Program-made: the position numbers and the translations under genes
Shown here: positions 35,971 through 44,238 of the stretch, piece after piece
Numbering within the stretch: position 1 is the first letter of the stretch
How the letters are laid out: each line of letters starts with the position of its first letter
Notes under the pieces: generated by a model
The model's input: only the letters and a program-made list of their open reading frames with translations
Told to the model about the DNA's origin: nothing
Database searches by the model: none
NCBI RefSeq assembly: GCF_022811845.1
Contig: NZ_CP064266.1
Span: 1 to 64,000, forward strand
Length of the DNA: 64,000 nt
From: Bacillus pseudomycoides
Lineage (GTDB): Bacteria > Bacillota > Bacilli > Bacillales > Bacillaceae_G
Direction of reading: 5' to 3'

Positions 35971-36156
35971 TCAGTCCATCTGTCGATTGTGATAACTTGG
36001 ATGCTCCCCTTTTATCGTGATAACCGTACCGCATTTTTTACAAATTTCTATCTCTGCGACTGGTTGTGCAAATAAAGTAAGATCATTTTTTTGATTCGCT
36101 GCTATCGTTGCTTTTTCTATCTCTTTACTACCACATTCATAACATCTTTTTTCCAT
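35971..36156 (-). CDS. Small zinc-ribbon protein
   Basis: This 61-aa protein starts at the ATG after AGGGGGAGAGG. A start at 36216 would run into the bcr1 repeat and is rejected. It has two CxxC knuckles (CYECG near residue 5 and CKKCG near 39) separated by a beta-rich segment, the form of a stand-alone zinc ribbon. The tail GEHPSYHNRQMD is polar. No partner gene is obvious, and no specific function can be given. Confidence 0.75.
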   Translation of the reverse strand: MEKRCYECGSKEIEKATIAANQKNDLTLFAQPVAEIEICKKCGTVITIKGEHPSYHNRQMD

Positions 36157-36179
36157 TTTCCTCTCCCCCTTTGCACTTA

Positions 36180-36329
36180 ATTTCGCTATTTGCGGGCAGG
36201 AATACTCCCACCTCAAAATTCAGTGGAAGCAAAATAGTTAGGTGGGAGATAAACTGCCCGTAAAAGCCTGATTGGTGAGGGCTAATCTTCAGTAGGGGCA
36301 CCCCCACTAATTAAAGTTACACTTTATAA
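36180..36329 (-). repeat. bcr1 element, minus orientation
   Basis: On the minus strand it runs from GTGTAACTTTAATTAGTGGG through CCCTCACCAATCAGGC and CTTTTACGGGC to CTGCCCGCAAATAGCG. TTTAT borders it at 36325-36329; the other border has mutated. With repeat copy C it fills most of the 387-nt gap 36157-36543. Confidence 0.85.
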
Positions 36330-36385
36330 TACATTCGATTTGATTTGACAAATTCCCTGTTCATTTTCTACGTAAATCTATTTTC

Positions 36386-36513
36386 GTTTCAACATATAAG
36401 TCGCTCACGCGAAGAAGAAAGAGAACTTGCTACTTGCTCTGTTTTTAGGCAGGAAAAGGATCTGATTCTATATATGGCTGAATCCTCTCTCCCAACTAAA
36501 AATGAGAGATACG
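36386..36513 (+). repeat. Dispersed repeat family 2, copy C
   Basis: It shares GTTTCAACATATAAGTCGC, GGCAGGAAAAGGATCTGA, and CTCTCTCCCAACTAAAAA with copies B and D, but lacks the CTTGGCATGG block. GGAT...ATCC still brackets a TATATATGG loop. It lies directly after a bcr1 element. Confidence 0.75.
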
Positions 36514-36538
36514 TCGACTTGAATTTATTATACAAAAA

Positions 36539-36566
36539 ACATCTCACTTAGACAGTGAGATGTTAA
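36539..36566 (-). terminator. Terminator overlapping the stop of a lipoprotein gene
   Basis: AACATCTCAC and GTGAGATGTT form a 10-bp stem whose left arm contains the last sense codons and whose right arm includes the TGA, followed by TTTTTTG on the minus strand. Confidence 0.85.
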
Positions 36567-37296
36567 ACGTTTGTGGTTCTACAACAGTTTCATGTGTATC
36601 GCCCGTCGCAAGAACATCTGTTGTAAATGCGATTTGAGAAACCTCTTCTTTCTCATCCTCGAGTATTAATCCAATTATCCCTTCCCTTATTTCGCCTGGT
36701 TTATACTCTTCTCTTGTAACACTTTTTGTACCTACAAGCGTATCCTCTTCATATAAGAAGTTTTGTTTCGGGACATTAAATTGCTGTGTTTCATTAATTG
36801 TAACATCATTCAAAGAGAAAAATTGCATGTCTTTATCTCCACTATTTTCTACCTTATATGTAATTTCAACATAACGTATTTTGTCTTTAATGTCTTTTCC
36901 ACTTAACGAAGCGTACAACTCAGCATCTTCTCGATTAACTTTATCTCCAAGTCTGCGCTGCACTTCTTCTGGAGTCAATGCTGTATATACTTTCAATGTA
37001 TCTTTTGCCTCTTGGCTCATTTGTGATAATGCAATAACCTTTACATCTTGCACATGTATTTTCATTGGAGCTACTTCAAACGTTTGATTCACATGTTTTA
37101 GTTGTTCTAATTTAAACGTTCCCCATCCTTTTTCTTTTACAGCCTGTCCAACTTTCTTTAATTCCTTACCACCATATTCAGTCGTCTCTGGAATTGATTC
37201 TTTCTTCTTAGCTTCTTTTTTTTCTTCCTTTTGGATGCAACCACTTAATATAATGAGAAAACTACATAAAATACAAATACTTTTCCATATCTTCAT
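36544..37296 (-). CDS. Lipoprotein of unknown function
   Basis: This 250-aa protein (start chosen at the ATG after TTAGGAG; another ATG ten codons upstream has no site) has a lipobox ILSGC. A Lys/Glu-rich linker (KEEKKEAKKKES) leads to a C-terminal beta domain with VEITYKVENSGDKDMQFFSL, a DUF4352-like immunoglobulin fold seen in Gram-positive lipoproteins. It should sit on the outer membrane face. No function is evident. It is monocistronic and ends in a terminator that overlaps its stop. Confidence 0.75.
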   Translation of the reverse strand: MKIWKSICILCSFLIILSGCIQKEEKKEAKKKESIPETTEYGGKELKKVGQAVKEKGWGTFKLEQLKHVNQTFEVAPMKIHVQDVKVIALSQMSQEAKDTLKVYTALTPEEVQRRLGDKVNREDAELYASLSGKDIKDKIRYVEITYKVENSGDKDMQFFSLNDVTINETQQFNVPKQNFLYEEDTLVGTKSVTREEYKPGEIREGIIGLILEDEKEEVSQIAFTTDVLATGDTHETVVEPQTFNISLSK

Positions 37297-37337
37297 CTTC
37301 TTATTACTCCTAACACTCTCATTCATAATCCACTAAA

Positions 37338-37654
37338 TTATCCCCTTATTTGATATACTACTGAAGCAATGAATATACCACATAGAACACTTATAAGTCC
37401 GGATACTATTATACTCCCTATTTGTAAAATTTGAAAATACGGGTCTAACAATGCATGAGCAATAAACACGCCAAGCGGTAAGTTTAAATAAAAGAATCCT
37501 AACCATGCATGTCCAATGATACCGTATGGCCGAAAATGCAAAAAATATTCAAAATCGGCGCCATACTTCCTAATACTAATGCTGTTACTGAAACATATCG
37601 ATGTTTCTTGCAAAAAGGGATAACAGTAGCTGGGTGCGCAAATGTAAACGGCAT
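37338..37654 (-). pseudogene. DUF4184-type membrane protein gene, frameshifted
   Basis: An ATG at 37654 behind AAGGGAGT encodes MPFTFAHPATVIPFCKKH and VTALVLGSMAP, the start of DUF4184 proteins. At GCGCC-GATTTT one base is missing: the sequence continues in the next frame with DFEYFLHFRPYGIIGHAWLG and FFYLNLPLG. After that the protein jumps to a final membrane segment (IIVSGLISVLCGIFIASVVY), so about 120 residues of the middle are missing too. Both the frameshift and the internal loss mark it as broken. Confidence 0.75.
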
Positions 37655-37815
37655 ATGTTACTCCCTTCTGAAACTTGAAAATCTTCCTATGTAAGACCTC
37701 CTCTATCATAACGATATCGATTCTTTATATGCAATACTTATTTTGACATTGGAATATCTATACCTTAAATGATATAATCTAAATGTAATTTTCAGGAAAT
37801 AGAGGTGATGTAGTT

Positions 37816-38085
37816 TTGCCACTAATACTTGTATTTCTCCTTATTCTATTAGGATTTTTTCTAAGTACATATATGGGATTTTTTCTATGGGAACACTTAA
37901 AAATAGTTAAATATCTCCCAAGTATAATAGGCTTTATTACCGTAGTATTAATTTTTACTTTCAAGAAAAATACATATGGATGGGAAGGATTAGGTTTTGG
38001 AATTCTACAATTTATTATCCTCCTCGCAAGCTGCCTAACCCTTGTATTTGCAGCTACATTAGAAACGAAATCATCAATGAATTGA
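37816..38085 (+). CDS. Small YesK-like membrane protein
   Basis: This 89-aa protein starts at a TTG behind AGAGGTGAT. It has three hydrophobic helices (LILVFLLILLGFFLS, YLPSIIGFITVVLIF, GILQFIILLASCLTLVF) and resembles the YesK-like family of Bacillus membrane proteins. It lies 10 nt before the ATPase gene and is probably co-transcribed with it. Function unknown. Confidence 0.7.
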   Translation: MPLILVFLLILLGFFLSTYMGFFLWEHLKIVKYLPSIIGFITVVLIFTFKKNTYGWEGLGFGILQFIILLASCLTLVFAATLETKSSMN

Positions 38086-38095
38086 GGTTTATATA

Positions 38096-38830
38096 TTGAA
38101 TGAACATACGCCCTTTCTAAAAAGTGTCTCCTTACAAAGAGAACAGATCCCTAGCTTTTCCGTATACCCGTATTGTTTACCTGCGATCCGAACATTACAA
38201 TCACTTCATTTCCATCCCAATGTAACATTTATTGTTGGAGAAAATGGAACTGGTAAATCAACATTATTAGAAGCAATTGCTGTCACTTTAGGTTTTAATG
38301 CAGAAGGTGGTACAAAAAACTTTCGTTTTGCTACTTATGATTCTCACTCTTCCTTACACAAATATATTCGCGTCACTAAAAGCTTTTCCACACCTAAAGA
38401 TGGATTTTTTTTGCGGGCGGAGTCATTTTATAACGTTGCTTCTTATATTGATGAAATTGATGCAGTTAATTTCTATGGTGGTGTATCGTTGCACGAACAA
38501 TCTCACGGCGAATCATTCTTTTCCTTATTTATGAATCGTTTTTCAGGGCAAAGCTTATATATTTTAGACGAACCTGAAGCAGCTTTGTCCCCAATGAGGC
38601 AACTTTCTATGCTTATTCGGATGCATGAGTTAGCTGAGCAAGGATCACAATTCATCATCGCAACACATTCTCCCATTTTAATGGCTTATCCAGATTCCAC
38701 TTTATATTCTTTAACACAAGAAGGAATCCATGAATCAACTCTAGAAGAAACTGAACATTATCAAACAACAAAACTCTTTTTCGACAATCATGATCGATTA
38801 TTTCAGCATCTGTTTCCATCTACAGAATAA
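38096..38830 (+). CDS. AAA-type ATPase, ABC-like fold
   Basis: This 244-aa protein starts with a TTG behind GAGG. It has Walker A VGENGTGKSTLLEAIA (residues 47-62), a short signature region HEQSHGESF, Walker B LYILDEPEAALSP (about 155-167) and a switch histidine in IIATHSPILMAYP. It has no membrane segment. This is the compact family of orphan ATP-binding proteins (AAA_21/23 type) common in bacteria; the partner is unknown. It follows the small membrane protein and ends at a strong terminator shared with the convergent thiolase. Confidence 0.85.
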   Translation: MNEHTPFLKSVSLQREQIPSFSVYPYCLPAIRTLQSLHFHPNVTFIVGENGTGKSTLLEAIAVTLGFNAEGGTKNFRFATYDSHSSLHKYIRVTKSFSTPKDGFFLRAESFYNVASYIDEIDAVNFYGGVSLHEQSHGESFFSLFMNRFSGQSLYILDEPEAALSPMRQLSMLIRMHELAEQGSQFIIATHSPILMAYPDSTLYSLTQEGIHESTLEETEHYQTTKLFFDNHDRLFQHLFPSTE

Positions 38831-38858
38831 AAAAAGAAGCAGCGATTGCTGCTTCTTT
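38828..38858. terminator. Terminator between ATPase and thiolase genes
   Basis: AAAAAGAAGCAGC and GCTGCTTCTTTTT form a 13-bp stem on a GATT loop, with A/T tails suited to both strands. Confidence 0.92.
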
Positions 38859-40034
38859 TTACAACGCTTCTATAAATAACGCTACCCCAATGCCACCACC
38901 GACACAAAGAGATGCGATGCCTTTTTCTAGTCCACGTCTTCTTAATTCGTGAATTAAACTTACCGTAATTCGTGCTCCTGTGCAACCAATTGGATGTCCA
39001 AGACCTACACCACTTCCGTTGACGTTTACTTTCTCACGGTTTAATCCAAGTTCCTTCTCAACCGCTAAATATTGTGCTGCAAAAGCTTCATTAATTTCTA
39101 ATAAATCAGCATCTTCTAATGACCAATTTACTTTCTCTAATCCTTTACGAATTGCTGGTGCTGGACCAATCCCCATAATTTTCGGATCTACCCCAGCTAC
39201 AGAATAACCAACGATTCTAGCTAACGGTTGTAAACCTTTTTCCTTAGCCTTTTCTTCACTCATTAGTACTAAAACTGCACTTCCATCATTAATCCCAGAC
39301 GCATTCCCTGCAGTTACAGATCCCCCTTTACGAAATGCTGGTTTTAATCCAGCCAATTTCTCAGCTGTAATATCTGCACGTGGGTGTTCATCCTTTGAAA
39401 ATACTACTTCTTTTCTACGTTCTTTTATTGTAATAGGAACAATTTGCTCATCAAAATAACCTGATTCAATTGCTTGAAGGGCTAATTGATGACTACGCAA
39501 TGCAACTTCATCTTGTTCCTCTCTTGTAATTTCATATTGTTCAACTAAATTTTCAGCTGTTTCTCCCATCATAATATGATGAATCGGATCTTCTAAAACT
39601 TCCCACACCGTATCACGAATTTCTCCATGTTGAAGACGCTGTCCCCATCGGTGCTGTTTTAATGCATAAGGGCTTGAGCTCATCGCTTCTACTCCACCCG
39701 CAATAACAACATCACTTACCCCTAACTGAATTTGCATTGCTGCTGACATAATCGCTTGCATACCCGAAGAACATTGACGCTGAATTGTATAACCTGTAAC
39801 TGTTTCTGGGAATCCTGCTGCTAATGCAGCTGTTCGCGCTGTATTTGCTTCGTCTGTTCTTTGAATACAGTGTCCTAAAATGACTTCATCTACCTCATTA
39901 GGGTCTACTCCACCTCTTTTGACAGCTTCTTGAAGTACAGGAACAGCTAATTCTACTGGCGTTACATTTTTTAGTGCTCCTCCAAAAGTTCCAATTGGCG
40001 AACGAACTGCAGCTGTAATGACAACATTATGCAT
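38859..40034 (-). CDS. Acetyl-CoA acetyltransferase (thiolase)
   Basis: This 391-aa protein has the thiolase layout: the nucleophilic Cys in QRQCSSGMQAI (about residue 88), NEAFAAQ, the His of GLGHPIGCTGAR and the second Cys in CVGGGIGVA. It condenses two acetyl-CoA to acetoacetyl-CoA or performs the reverse cleavage in fatty-acid or hydroxybutyrate metabolism. It is monocistronic. A 3-hydroxybutyrate dehydrogenase gene 4.3 kb away could share the pathway, but they are not in one operon. Chain-length preference is not visible. Confidence 0.92.
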   Translation of the reverse strand: MHNVVITAAVRSPIGTFGGALKNVTPVELAVPVLQEAVKRGGVDPNEVDEVILGHCIQRTDEANTARTAALAAGFPETVTGYTIQRQCSSGMQAIMSAAMQIQLGVSDVVIAGGVEAMSSSPYALKQHRWGQRLQHGEIRDTVWEVLEDPIHHIMMGETAENLVEQYEITREEQDEVALRSHQLALQAIESGYFDEQIVPITIKERRKEVVFSKDEHPRADITAEKLAGLKPAFRKGGSVTAGNASGINDGSAVLVLMSEEKAKEKGLQPLARIVGYSVAGVDPKIMGIGPAPAIRKGLEKVNWSLEDADLLEINEAFAAQYLAVEKELGLNREKVNVNGSGVGLGHPIGCTGARITVSLIHELRRRGLEKGIASLCVGGGIGVALFIEAL

Positions 40035-40151
40035 CTTGCACTTGCCCCTCTCTTATGTACCCTAGTAAGTTTTTGGATGGAATAACATAAGATGTATATC
40101 TGCATTTATCATACTACAAACATACTAAAAAATCAAAATATTTCATATAAT

Positions 40152-40180
40152 AAAAATAGAGGGAATACCCCCTCTATTCT
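40152..40180 (-). terminator. Terminator overlapping the NUDIX stop
   Basis: AATAGAGGG and CCCTCTATT form a stem that includes the TAG of the NUDIX gene, followed on the minus strand by TTTTATTATA. Confidence 0.8.
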
Positions 40181-40623
40181 GTTAATGCGTATAAGAATTT
40201 TTGTAAAATTTTCTCTGTTGTTTTATTTAAATTCGGTAAGTTTTCAGCAGGAAAATACTTGAGATCCAGCCCTTCTTCATCAAGCCCTATCTTTCCACTC
40301 ACGTGATGCGCTTGGTATAGATGAATCACATTATAAATTTCATCTCCATTGGGATAACGATAATATACATCTTTCCCAGAAAGAACACCAAGAAACTGCA
40401 ACATCTTCGTTTCTAATCCTGTCTCTTCAAAAAGCTCTCGCCGAGCCGTTTCTTCCGTTGTTTCTCCTAATTCCATCGCGCCACCTGGTACACCCCAATC
40501 ATATGTATCCGAACGGTATTGAAGTAATACCTCTTGTTGTTCATTTAAAATAATTACTGCTGATCCTACAAGAATTAACGGTCTTGTACCGACTGATTTT
40601 CGTAACTCTTCGATATACCCCAT
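40174..40623 (-). CDS. NUDIX hydrolase
   Basis: This 149-aa protein has the full NUDIX box GGAMELGETTEETARRELFE followed by ETGLE (about residues 46-70), matching GX5EX7REUXEEXGU. The fold hydrolyses a nucleoside diphosphate linked to another group. The substrate cannot be read from the sequence. It starts at the ATG after AAAGGAG and is monocistronic, with a terminator overlapping the stop. Confidence 0.88.
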   Translation of the reverse strand: MGYIEELRKSVGTRPLILVGSAVIILNEQQEVLLQYRSDTYDWGVPGGAMELGETTEETARRELFEETGLETKMLQFLGVLSGKDVYYRYPNGDEIYNVIHLYQAHHVSGKIGLDEEGLDLKYFPAENLPNLNKTTEKILQKFLYALTE

Positions 40624-40709
40624 TATAAATCTCTCCTTTCCTCACCCTTCCTTATCATAGCAAAATTCTTTCTTTTTTTGTGCGCTGAAAAAAAATATTC
40701 CTACTAGAA

Positions 40710-40736
40710 AAAAAAGGGAGCAGATGCTCCCTTTTC
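40710..40736 (-). terminator. Terminator of the 97-aa gene
   Basis: AAAAGGGAGC and GCTCCCTTTT pair around AGAT, with T-rich tail on the minus strand. Confidence 0.88.
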
Positions 40737-40743
40737 AATACTT

Positions 40744-41037
40744 TTATTTTCGAAAACTTTCATATTTAACTGCTTCAAATGCCTTTTCAATCTCTTCATT
40801 TCGATAATGAACATATGTAAAACGCCCTAATTCTACTAATCGAGCAATTTCCTGTAATGCTTTTTGCTTTTCATATGTCTCTTCAATTGTTACATGGACA
40901 TAAAATTTTGTAAGTGGATGTTCATACAAAGCTTCTCCAGCCTCTACATATACATCCTTTACCCCTTGGACCACCCTTACATAACTTGCAAACTGATAAA
41001 CAGCTTCTCGATCTGATACAATTTTTAATGTGTACAT
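40744..41037 (-). CDS. Conserved hypothetical protein, 97 aa
   Basis: This soluble 97-aa protein starts at the ATG after AAAAGGGGG. It looks like a small ferredoxin-like alpha/beta fold: MYTLKIVSDREAVYQFASYV, VKDVYVEAGEALY, FYVHVTIEETYE and a helical end KQKALQEIARLVE with RFTYVHYRNEE. I do not recognise it or see a catalytic motif. It is monocistronic between a NUDIX gene and a bcr1-containing gap. Confidence 0.7.
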   Translation of the reverse strand: MYTLKIVSDREAVYQFASYVRVVQGVKDVYVEAGEALYEHPLTKFYVHVTIEETYEKQKALQEIARLVELGRFTYVHYRNEEIEKAFEAVKYESFRK

Positions 41038-41182
41038 ACATTCTCCCCCTTTTCTTTTACTATATCAGAATGAATCACATATAATTTAATCAAACTATGA
41101 ATATTTTCCGACTTCTTCCATTCATTCTTATATCTACATTATCCATTCGTCTATATCTTCTCAGTTAAAAACACAACTATTC

Positions 41183-41304
41183 ATAAAGGGAAATTTTAAT
41201 CAGTCCTCACCAATTAGGTTTTTACGAGCGGCTCTCTCACCTAATTTCCTTGCTTTCGCTGAACCTTGATGTAGGAATCTTACTGCCTATTAATGCGGGA
41301 TAAA
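41183..41304 (+). repeat. bcr1-like element lacking the first hairpin
   Basis: GGGAAATTTTAATCAGTCC joins directly to CTCACCAATTAGGTTTTTACG and continues to TGCCTATTAATGCGGG. About 30 bp (first hairpin) are missing. ATAAA flanks lie at 41183-41187 and 41300-41304. It is in the 401-nt gap 41038-41438, where I see nothing else but promoter-like AT-rich DNA. Confidence 0.75.
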
Positions 41305-41438
41305 ACACATTATATAAAATATTTTACCAATAATTCCAACACATCAAAATACACCTAATTATAGGGATTATATCCATACACACCCGTTTCCTTTCACATA
41401 GTATATTAATAAACTATTTTCCATTTGAGGTGTTTCTA

Positions 41439-42056
41439 ATGGATCCGTACGTAAATATATGTATTTGCATTGCCCCAGGCTCCGATATTACAGACGATCG
41501 CATTGCCAAAGACTTAGCGGTTGCTGAATCAATATGGCACCCCATTTCATTTCAAATTAAAGATGTCATTATACTAAATGAATCATTTAAATTCCATGAT
41601 GGTGAAATTAGCTATATGGATTCTGTCCAAAATCAACCTAAGGTTTCTTCCTTTTTTAACACTTGTTCATCAGAAGTTCCCGATTGTGATATTTATATTT
41701 GTTATATCGGAAGTAATTATTTTAGAGAACAATCGGTAATTGCATGTGCCTATTCATTCGTTATAAACCAAATCCTCACGGGCTATATTATTCTTACTAA
41801 TGCCGCTTCTCCTATGAAAAACATATATACACTCGCCCATGAAATCGGTCATATTTTATTCACACGACGTATAGGAGGAAAACTTACGCATGCCGATCCC
41901 CACTCGCAAATCGGCTCTGAACACCATCCTTCTCCAACAAATCTCATGTATCCAATTGTCCCTCGCCCCGATCAAGTACACATTGAATCTTTATTAACAA
42001 AAGAACAGCGAGCATTATCTTTACAAAGTTCTTTATTACACAGAGAAAAACAGTAA
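41439..42056 (+). CDS. Putative zinc metalloprotease (zincin), HEIGH motif
   Basis: This 205-aa protein starts at the ATG behind GAGG (41427-41430). It has the metal-binding HEIGH at residues 134-138, then DPHSQIGSEHHPSPTNLMYP (151-172 in outline), where a His in EHHP could be the third ligand and NLMYP looks like a Met-turn. The first part has mixed alpha/beta character and several cysteines. There is no signal peptide, so it may act inside the cell or leave by lysis. The family is not recognised. It is monocistronic. Confidence 0.7.
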   Translation: MDPYVNICICIAPGSDITDDRIAKDLAVAESIWHPISFQIKDVIILNESFKFHDGEISYMDSVQNQPKVSSFFNTCSSEVPDCDIYICYIGSNYFREQSVIACAYSFVINQILTGYIILTNAASPMKNIYTLAHEIGHILFTRRIGGKLTHADPHSQIGSEHHPSPTNLMYPIVPRPDQVHIESLLTKEQRALSLQSSLLHREKQ

Positions 42057-42075
42057 CCATATCAGTTACTGTTTA
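42049..42075 (+). terminator. Terminator of the zincin gene
   Basis: CAGTAAC and GTTACTG pair around CATATCA, with the stop codon in the left arm and TTTAAAATAAAAA after it. Confidence 0.7.
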
Positions 42076-42087
42076 AAATAAAAAATA

Positions 42088-42223
42088 AACCTTTTTAGGT
42101 AGGAAAGAGCGTCTGACCATGTATAGAAGCGGTCAGATTCTCTTCCTGCCCATGCCAAGTAAAAACAGAAAGCAAGCAAGTGAAAATTACCATTCTTCGT
42201 AGCAATAACTTATATGTCGAAAC
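42088..42223 (-). repeat. Dispersed repeat family 2, copy D
   Basis: On the minus strand it runs from GTTTCGACATATAAGTTA through TTTTACTTGGCATGGGCAGG and AATCTGACCGCTTC to CTACCTAAAAA. Here TCTGACC pairs with GGTCAGA, a stem different from copy B's GATCT/AGATC, although the loop TATACATGG is kept. Confidence 0.8.
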
Positions 42224-42267
42224 ATTAAAATAGAGTTGCATATGAGATACTTCTCTCTCGCTTAATC

Positions 42268-43026
42268 TTATATATTCACTTTTCTTTTCTCTAATTTTAT
42301 ATGAATCAGTACAAGGACAAATAAAATAGCTAAAAATATGAATTGTTTTATATACAGACCTGGCACACTTGATAAATCTACTTTGAAGAATACATACTCT
42401 ATTGTAATAGGAACCATTAAATATAACAGAGTAAACCAGCCACCAATCTTTATATTAATAAATGCTGCTATGAGGAATATAGCAGCTACAATACAATAGC
42501 TTTGCCCGGTAGTAAATTGTATAACTGTCGTACCATAAAACTCATTTAATAATGCGATGCTAAAAATTGCTAAGAAATACAAACTCCCAGTGATATACAT
42601 TATAATGAATTCAATTCCTTTACGTTTAAAAGCAGCTATTCTCATGCCCCAAATCAATATCATGATACCTATAGCACACATAATCGGATACCCAATTAGT
42701 TCAATAGAAGAATATGACAAACGATGCTCTACTTGACTAAAAAATACACTCTTCATCATTGTGAATGCCAATGCATTCACAATGAAATAGACTAACCAAC
42801 TATAATTCTCCTTCTTATCAACTTCCATCTCTCTAGCAAGCTGTTTTGCATATTCTTTTGGTGCATCCCCAAAAATATCAACGACCGTCTTTCCTTGTTT
42901 TTCACCCTCTATTAAATGAAGCTCTGCATCTTCTAAAAAGGAAGTAATGTCCGATTCTTTTATTCCCTTTACTCGTAAGTAAGTACGTGTTTCTCCAATG
43001 AATCTTTTTGATTCTTTTGAAAGCAT
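42268..43026 (-). CDS. HAAS-domain membrane protein 2
   Basis: This 252-aa protein has a soluble helical domain (residues 1-70: RFIGETRTYLRVKGIKESDI, FLEDAELHLIEGEKQGK, IFGDAPKEYAKQLAREM) and about six membrane segments after residue 78. The N-terminal domain matches the HAAS/DUF1129-type signalling domain found next to PadR regulators. It is a paralogue of the gene upstream, 13 nt away, and forms an operon with it and padR. A sensing role is inferred. Confidence 0.8.
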   Translation of the reverse strand: MLSKESKRFIGETRTYLRVKGIKESDITSFLEDAELHLIEGEKQGKTVVDIFGDAPKEYAKQLAREMEVDKKENYSWLVYFIVNALAFTMMKSVFFSQVEHRLSYSSIELIGYPIMCAIGIMILIWGMRIAAFKRKGIEFIIMYITGSLYFLAIFSIALLNEFYGTTVIQFTTGQSYCIVAAIFLIAAFINIKIGGWFTLLYLMVPITIEYVFFKVDLSSVPGLYIKQFIFLAILFVLVLIHIKLEKRKVNI

Positions 43027-43039
43027 TTAGCACCCCTCC

Positions 43040-43810
43040 TTATCTAGCTGTCTCTCTTTTATTCGCCTTCATAATAAATTCAATAATAATAAGAATAAAT
43101 AGACTGCCATACAAACACACAATCTGAAATAACATCGGAATTAAATCCTCTGATGTAAATGTTTTAAAGACGAGCATAATAGAAAGTGGAACCACTAAAT
43201 ATAAAACTTTATACCATCCTTCAAAGCACACGTTTATAACTACTGTTACGATGAAGATTGCGCCTGCTATCATATAGCTCTGCAACTGAGTTAATTCAAT
43301 CATTGGTGTAGGATAGATGATATCCAGTATAATTACTGCCCCTAATAAAACCAGTGGAACTGCCATCAATAACACTTGGACAAACAATTGTTTTGAAAAA
43401 TGTAATCGAAAAGCCATTTTACGAAAAGCGAGATTGGGTACTACAAGCGCAATCATTAATGCCATTCCATAACCAATACACTGAACGACTGAAACCTGTA
43501 ATTTCCCACTATCATTTACAATTAAGATAGAGGCAATAATCCAAAACGCAACAATATTCATCACTGTATATCCGATTTGTTTCCAGCTCTCTCTTCGATC
43601 TTTTTCCATTACTTTAACGAGTTCATTTGCATATTCTTTTAGTGAACTCCCAAAAATATCTGCTACACTTTTCCCGTCCGTTTCACCTTCGATTAAATGT
43701 AACTTTGCATCTTCTAAAAAGCTCTCAACATCACTTTCTTTTACACCCTTTGCCGTTAAAAACATTCTCATATCTAATAAAAAATTTCTCGCTTCGGTAG
43801 ATAGCATCAT
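43040..43810 (-). CDS. HAAS-domain membrane protein 1
   Basis: This 256-aa protein has the same layout as its neighbour: an N-terminal helical domain (RNFLLDMRMFLTAKGVKESD, FLEDAKLHLIEGETDGKS, IFGSSLKEYANELVKVM), then six membrane segments. Its ATG overlaps the end of the padR gene by 4 nt, so the two are translationally coupled. In such pairs PadR is thought to work with the HAAS protein in responding to membrane or envelope conditions. The duplicated HAAS gene is unusual for a unit of three genes. Confidence 0.8.
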   Translation of the reverse strand: MMLSTEARNFLLDMRMFLTAKGVKESDVESFLEDAKLHLIEGETDGKSVADIFGSSLKEYANELVKVMEKDRRESWKQIGYTVMNIVAFWIIASILIVNDSGKLQVSVVQCIGYGMALMIALVVPNLAFRKMAFRLHFSKQLFVQVLLMAVPLVLLGAVIILDIIYPTPMIELTQLQSYMIAGAIFIVTVVINVCFEGWYKVLYLVVPLSIMLVFKTFTSEDLIPMLFQIVCLYGSLFILIIIEFIMKANKRETAR

Positions 43811-44139
43811 CGTCGTCTCTCCTTTCCTTCTAGCAAGCGCTCTACACTACTTTGCATTGCTTCCCAGCGCTCCATAAACTCATCTAGCGCATCTTCACCT
43901 TTTTCTGTTAATGTATAATATTTTCGCTTTGGACCAGATGGAGATTCCTTCATTGTACTTGCTATTAATCCTTCCTTTTGCATCCGTATTAATAACGGAT
44001 AAATACTACCTTCACTTGCCATTGTGAAACCATACTTAGCTAGCTTTTCACTCATTTCGTATCCGTATATCTCTCCTTCAGAAATAATCGCAAGGAGACA
44101 GCCTTCTAAAATCCCTTTCAGCATTTGACTGGTCGACAT
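43807..44139 (-). CDS. PadR family regulator of the HAAS unit
   Basis: This 110-aa protein is a short PadR: winged helix with CLLAIISEGEIYGYEMSEKL, SEGSIYPLLIRMQKEGLI and KRKYYTLTEKGEDAL, and a short C-terminal dimerisation helix. It starts at the ATG after GGGGGAAT. Three near-identical palindromes lie just upstream, so autoregulation is likely. It is the first gene of the padR-HAAS-HAAS operon. Confidence 0.92.
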   Translation of the reverse strand: MSTSQMLKGILEGCLLAIISEGEIYGYEMSEKLAKYGFTMASEGSIYPLLIRMQKEGLIASTMKESPSGPKRKYYTLTEKGEDALDEFMERWEAMQSSVERLLEGKERRR

Positions 44140-44156
44140 AATTCAAATTCCCCCTC

Positions 44157-44238
44157 TATCTTGTTTTACAAGATAGATAACCATAAGTATCTTGCTTTAC
44201 AAAATAGTATAGCAAAAGCTATTTTGTAAAACAAGATA
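44157..44238. promoter_or_regulatory. Three evenly spaced operator-like palindromes before padR
   Basis: Three 19-bp sites share TATCTTGTTTTACAAGATA: 44157-44175 (near perfect), 44188-44206 and 44220-44238 (the last reversed, one mismatch). Starts are 31 and 32 bp apart, about three helical turns, so repressor dimers would lie on one DNA face. They cover the padR promoter and reach towards divergent bdhA. Confidence 0.75.
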
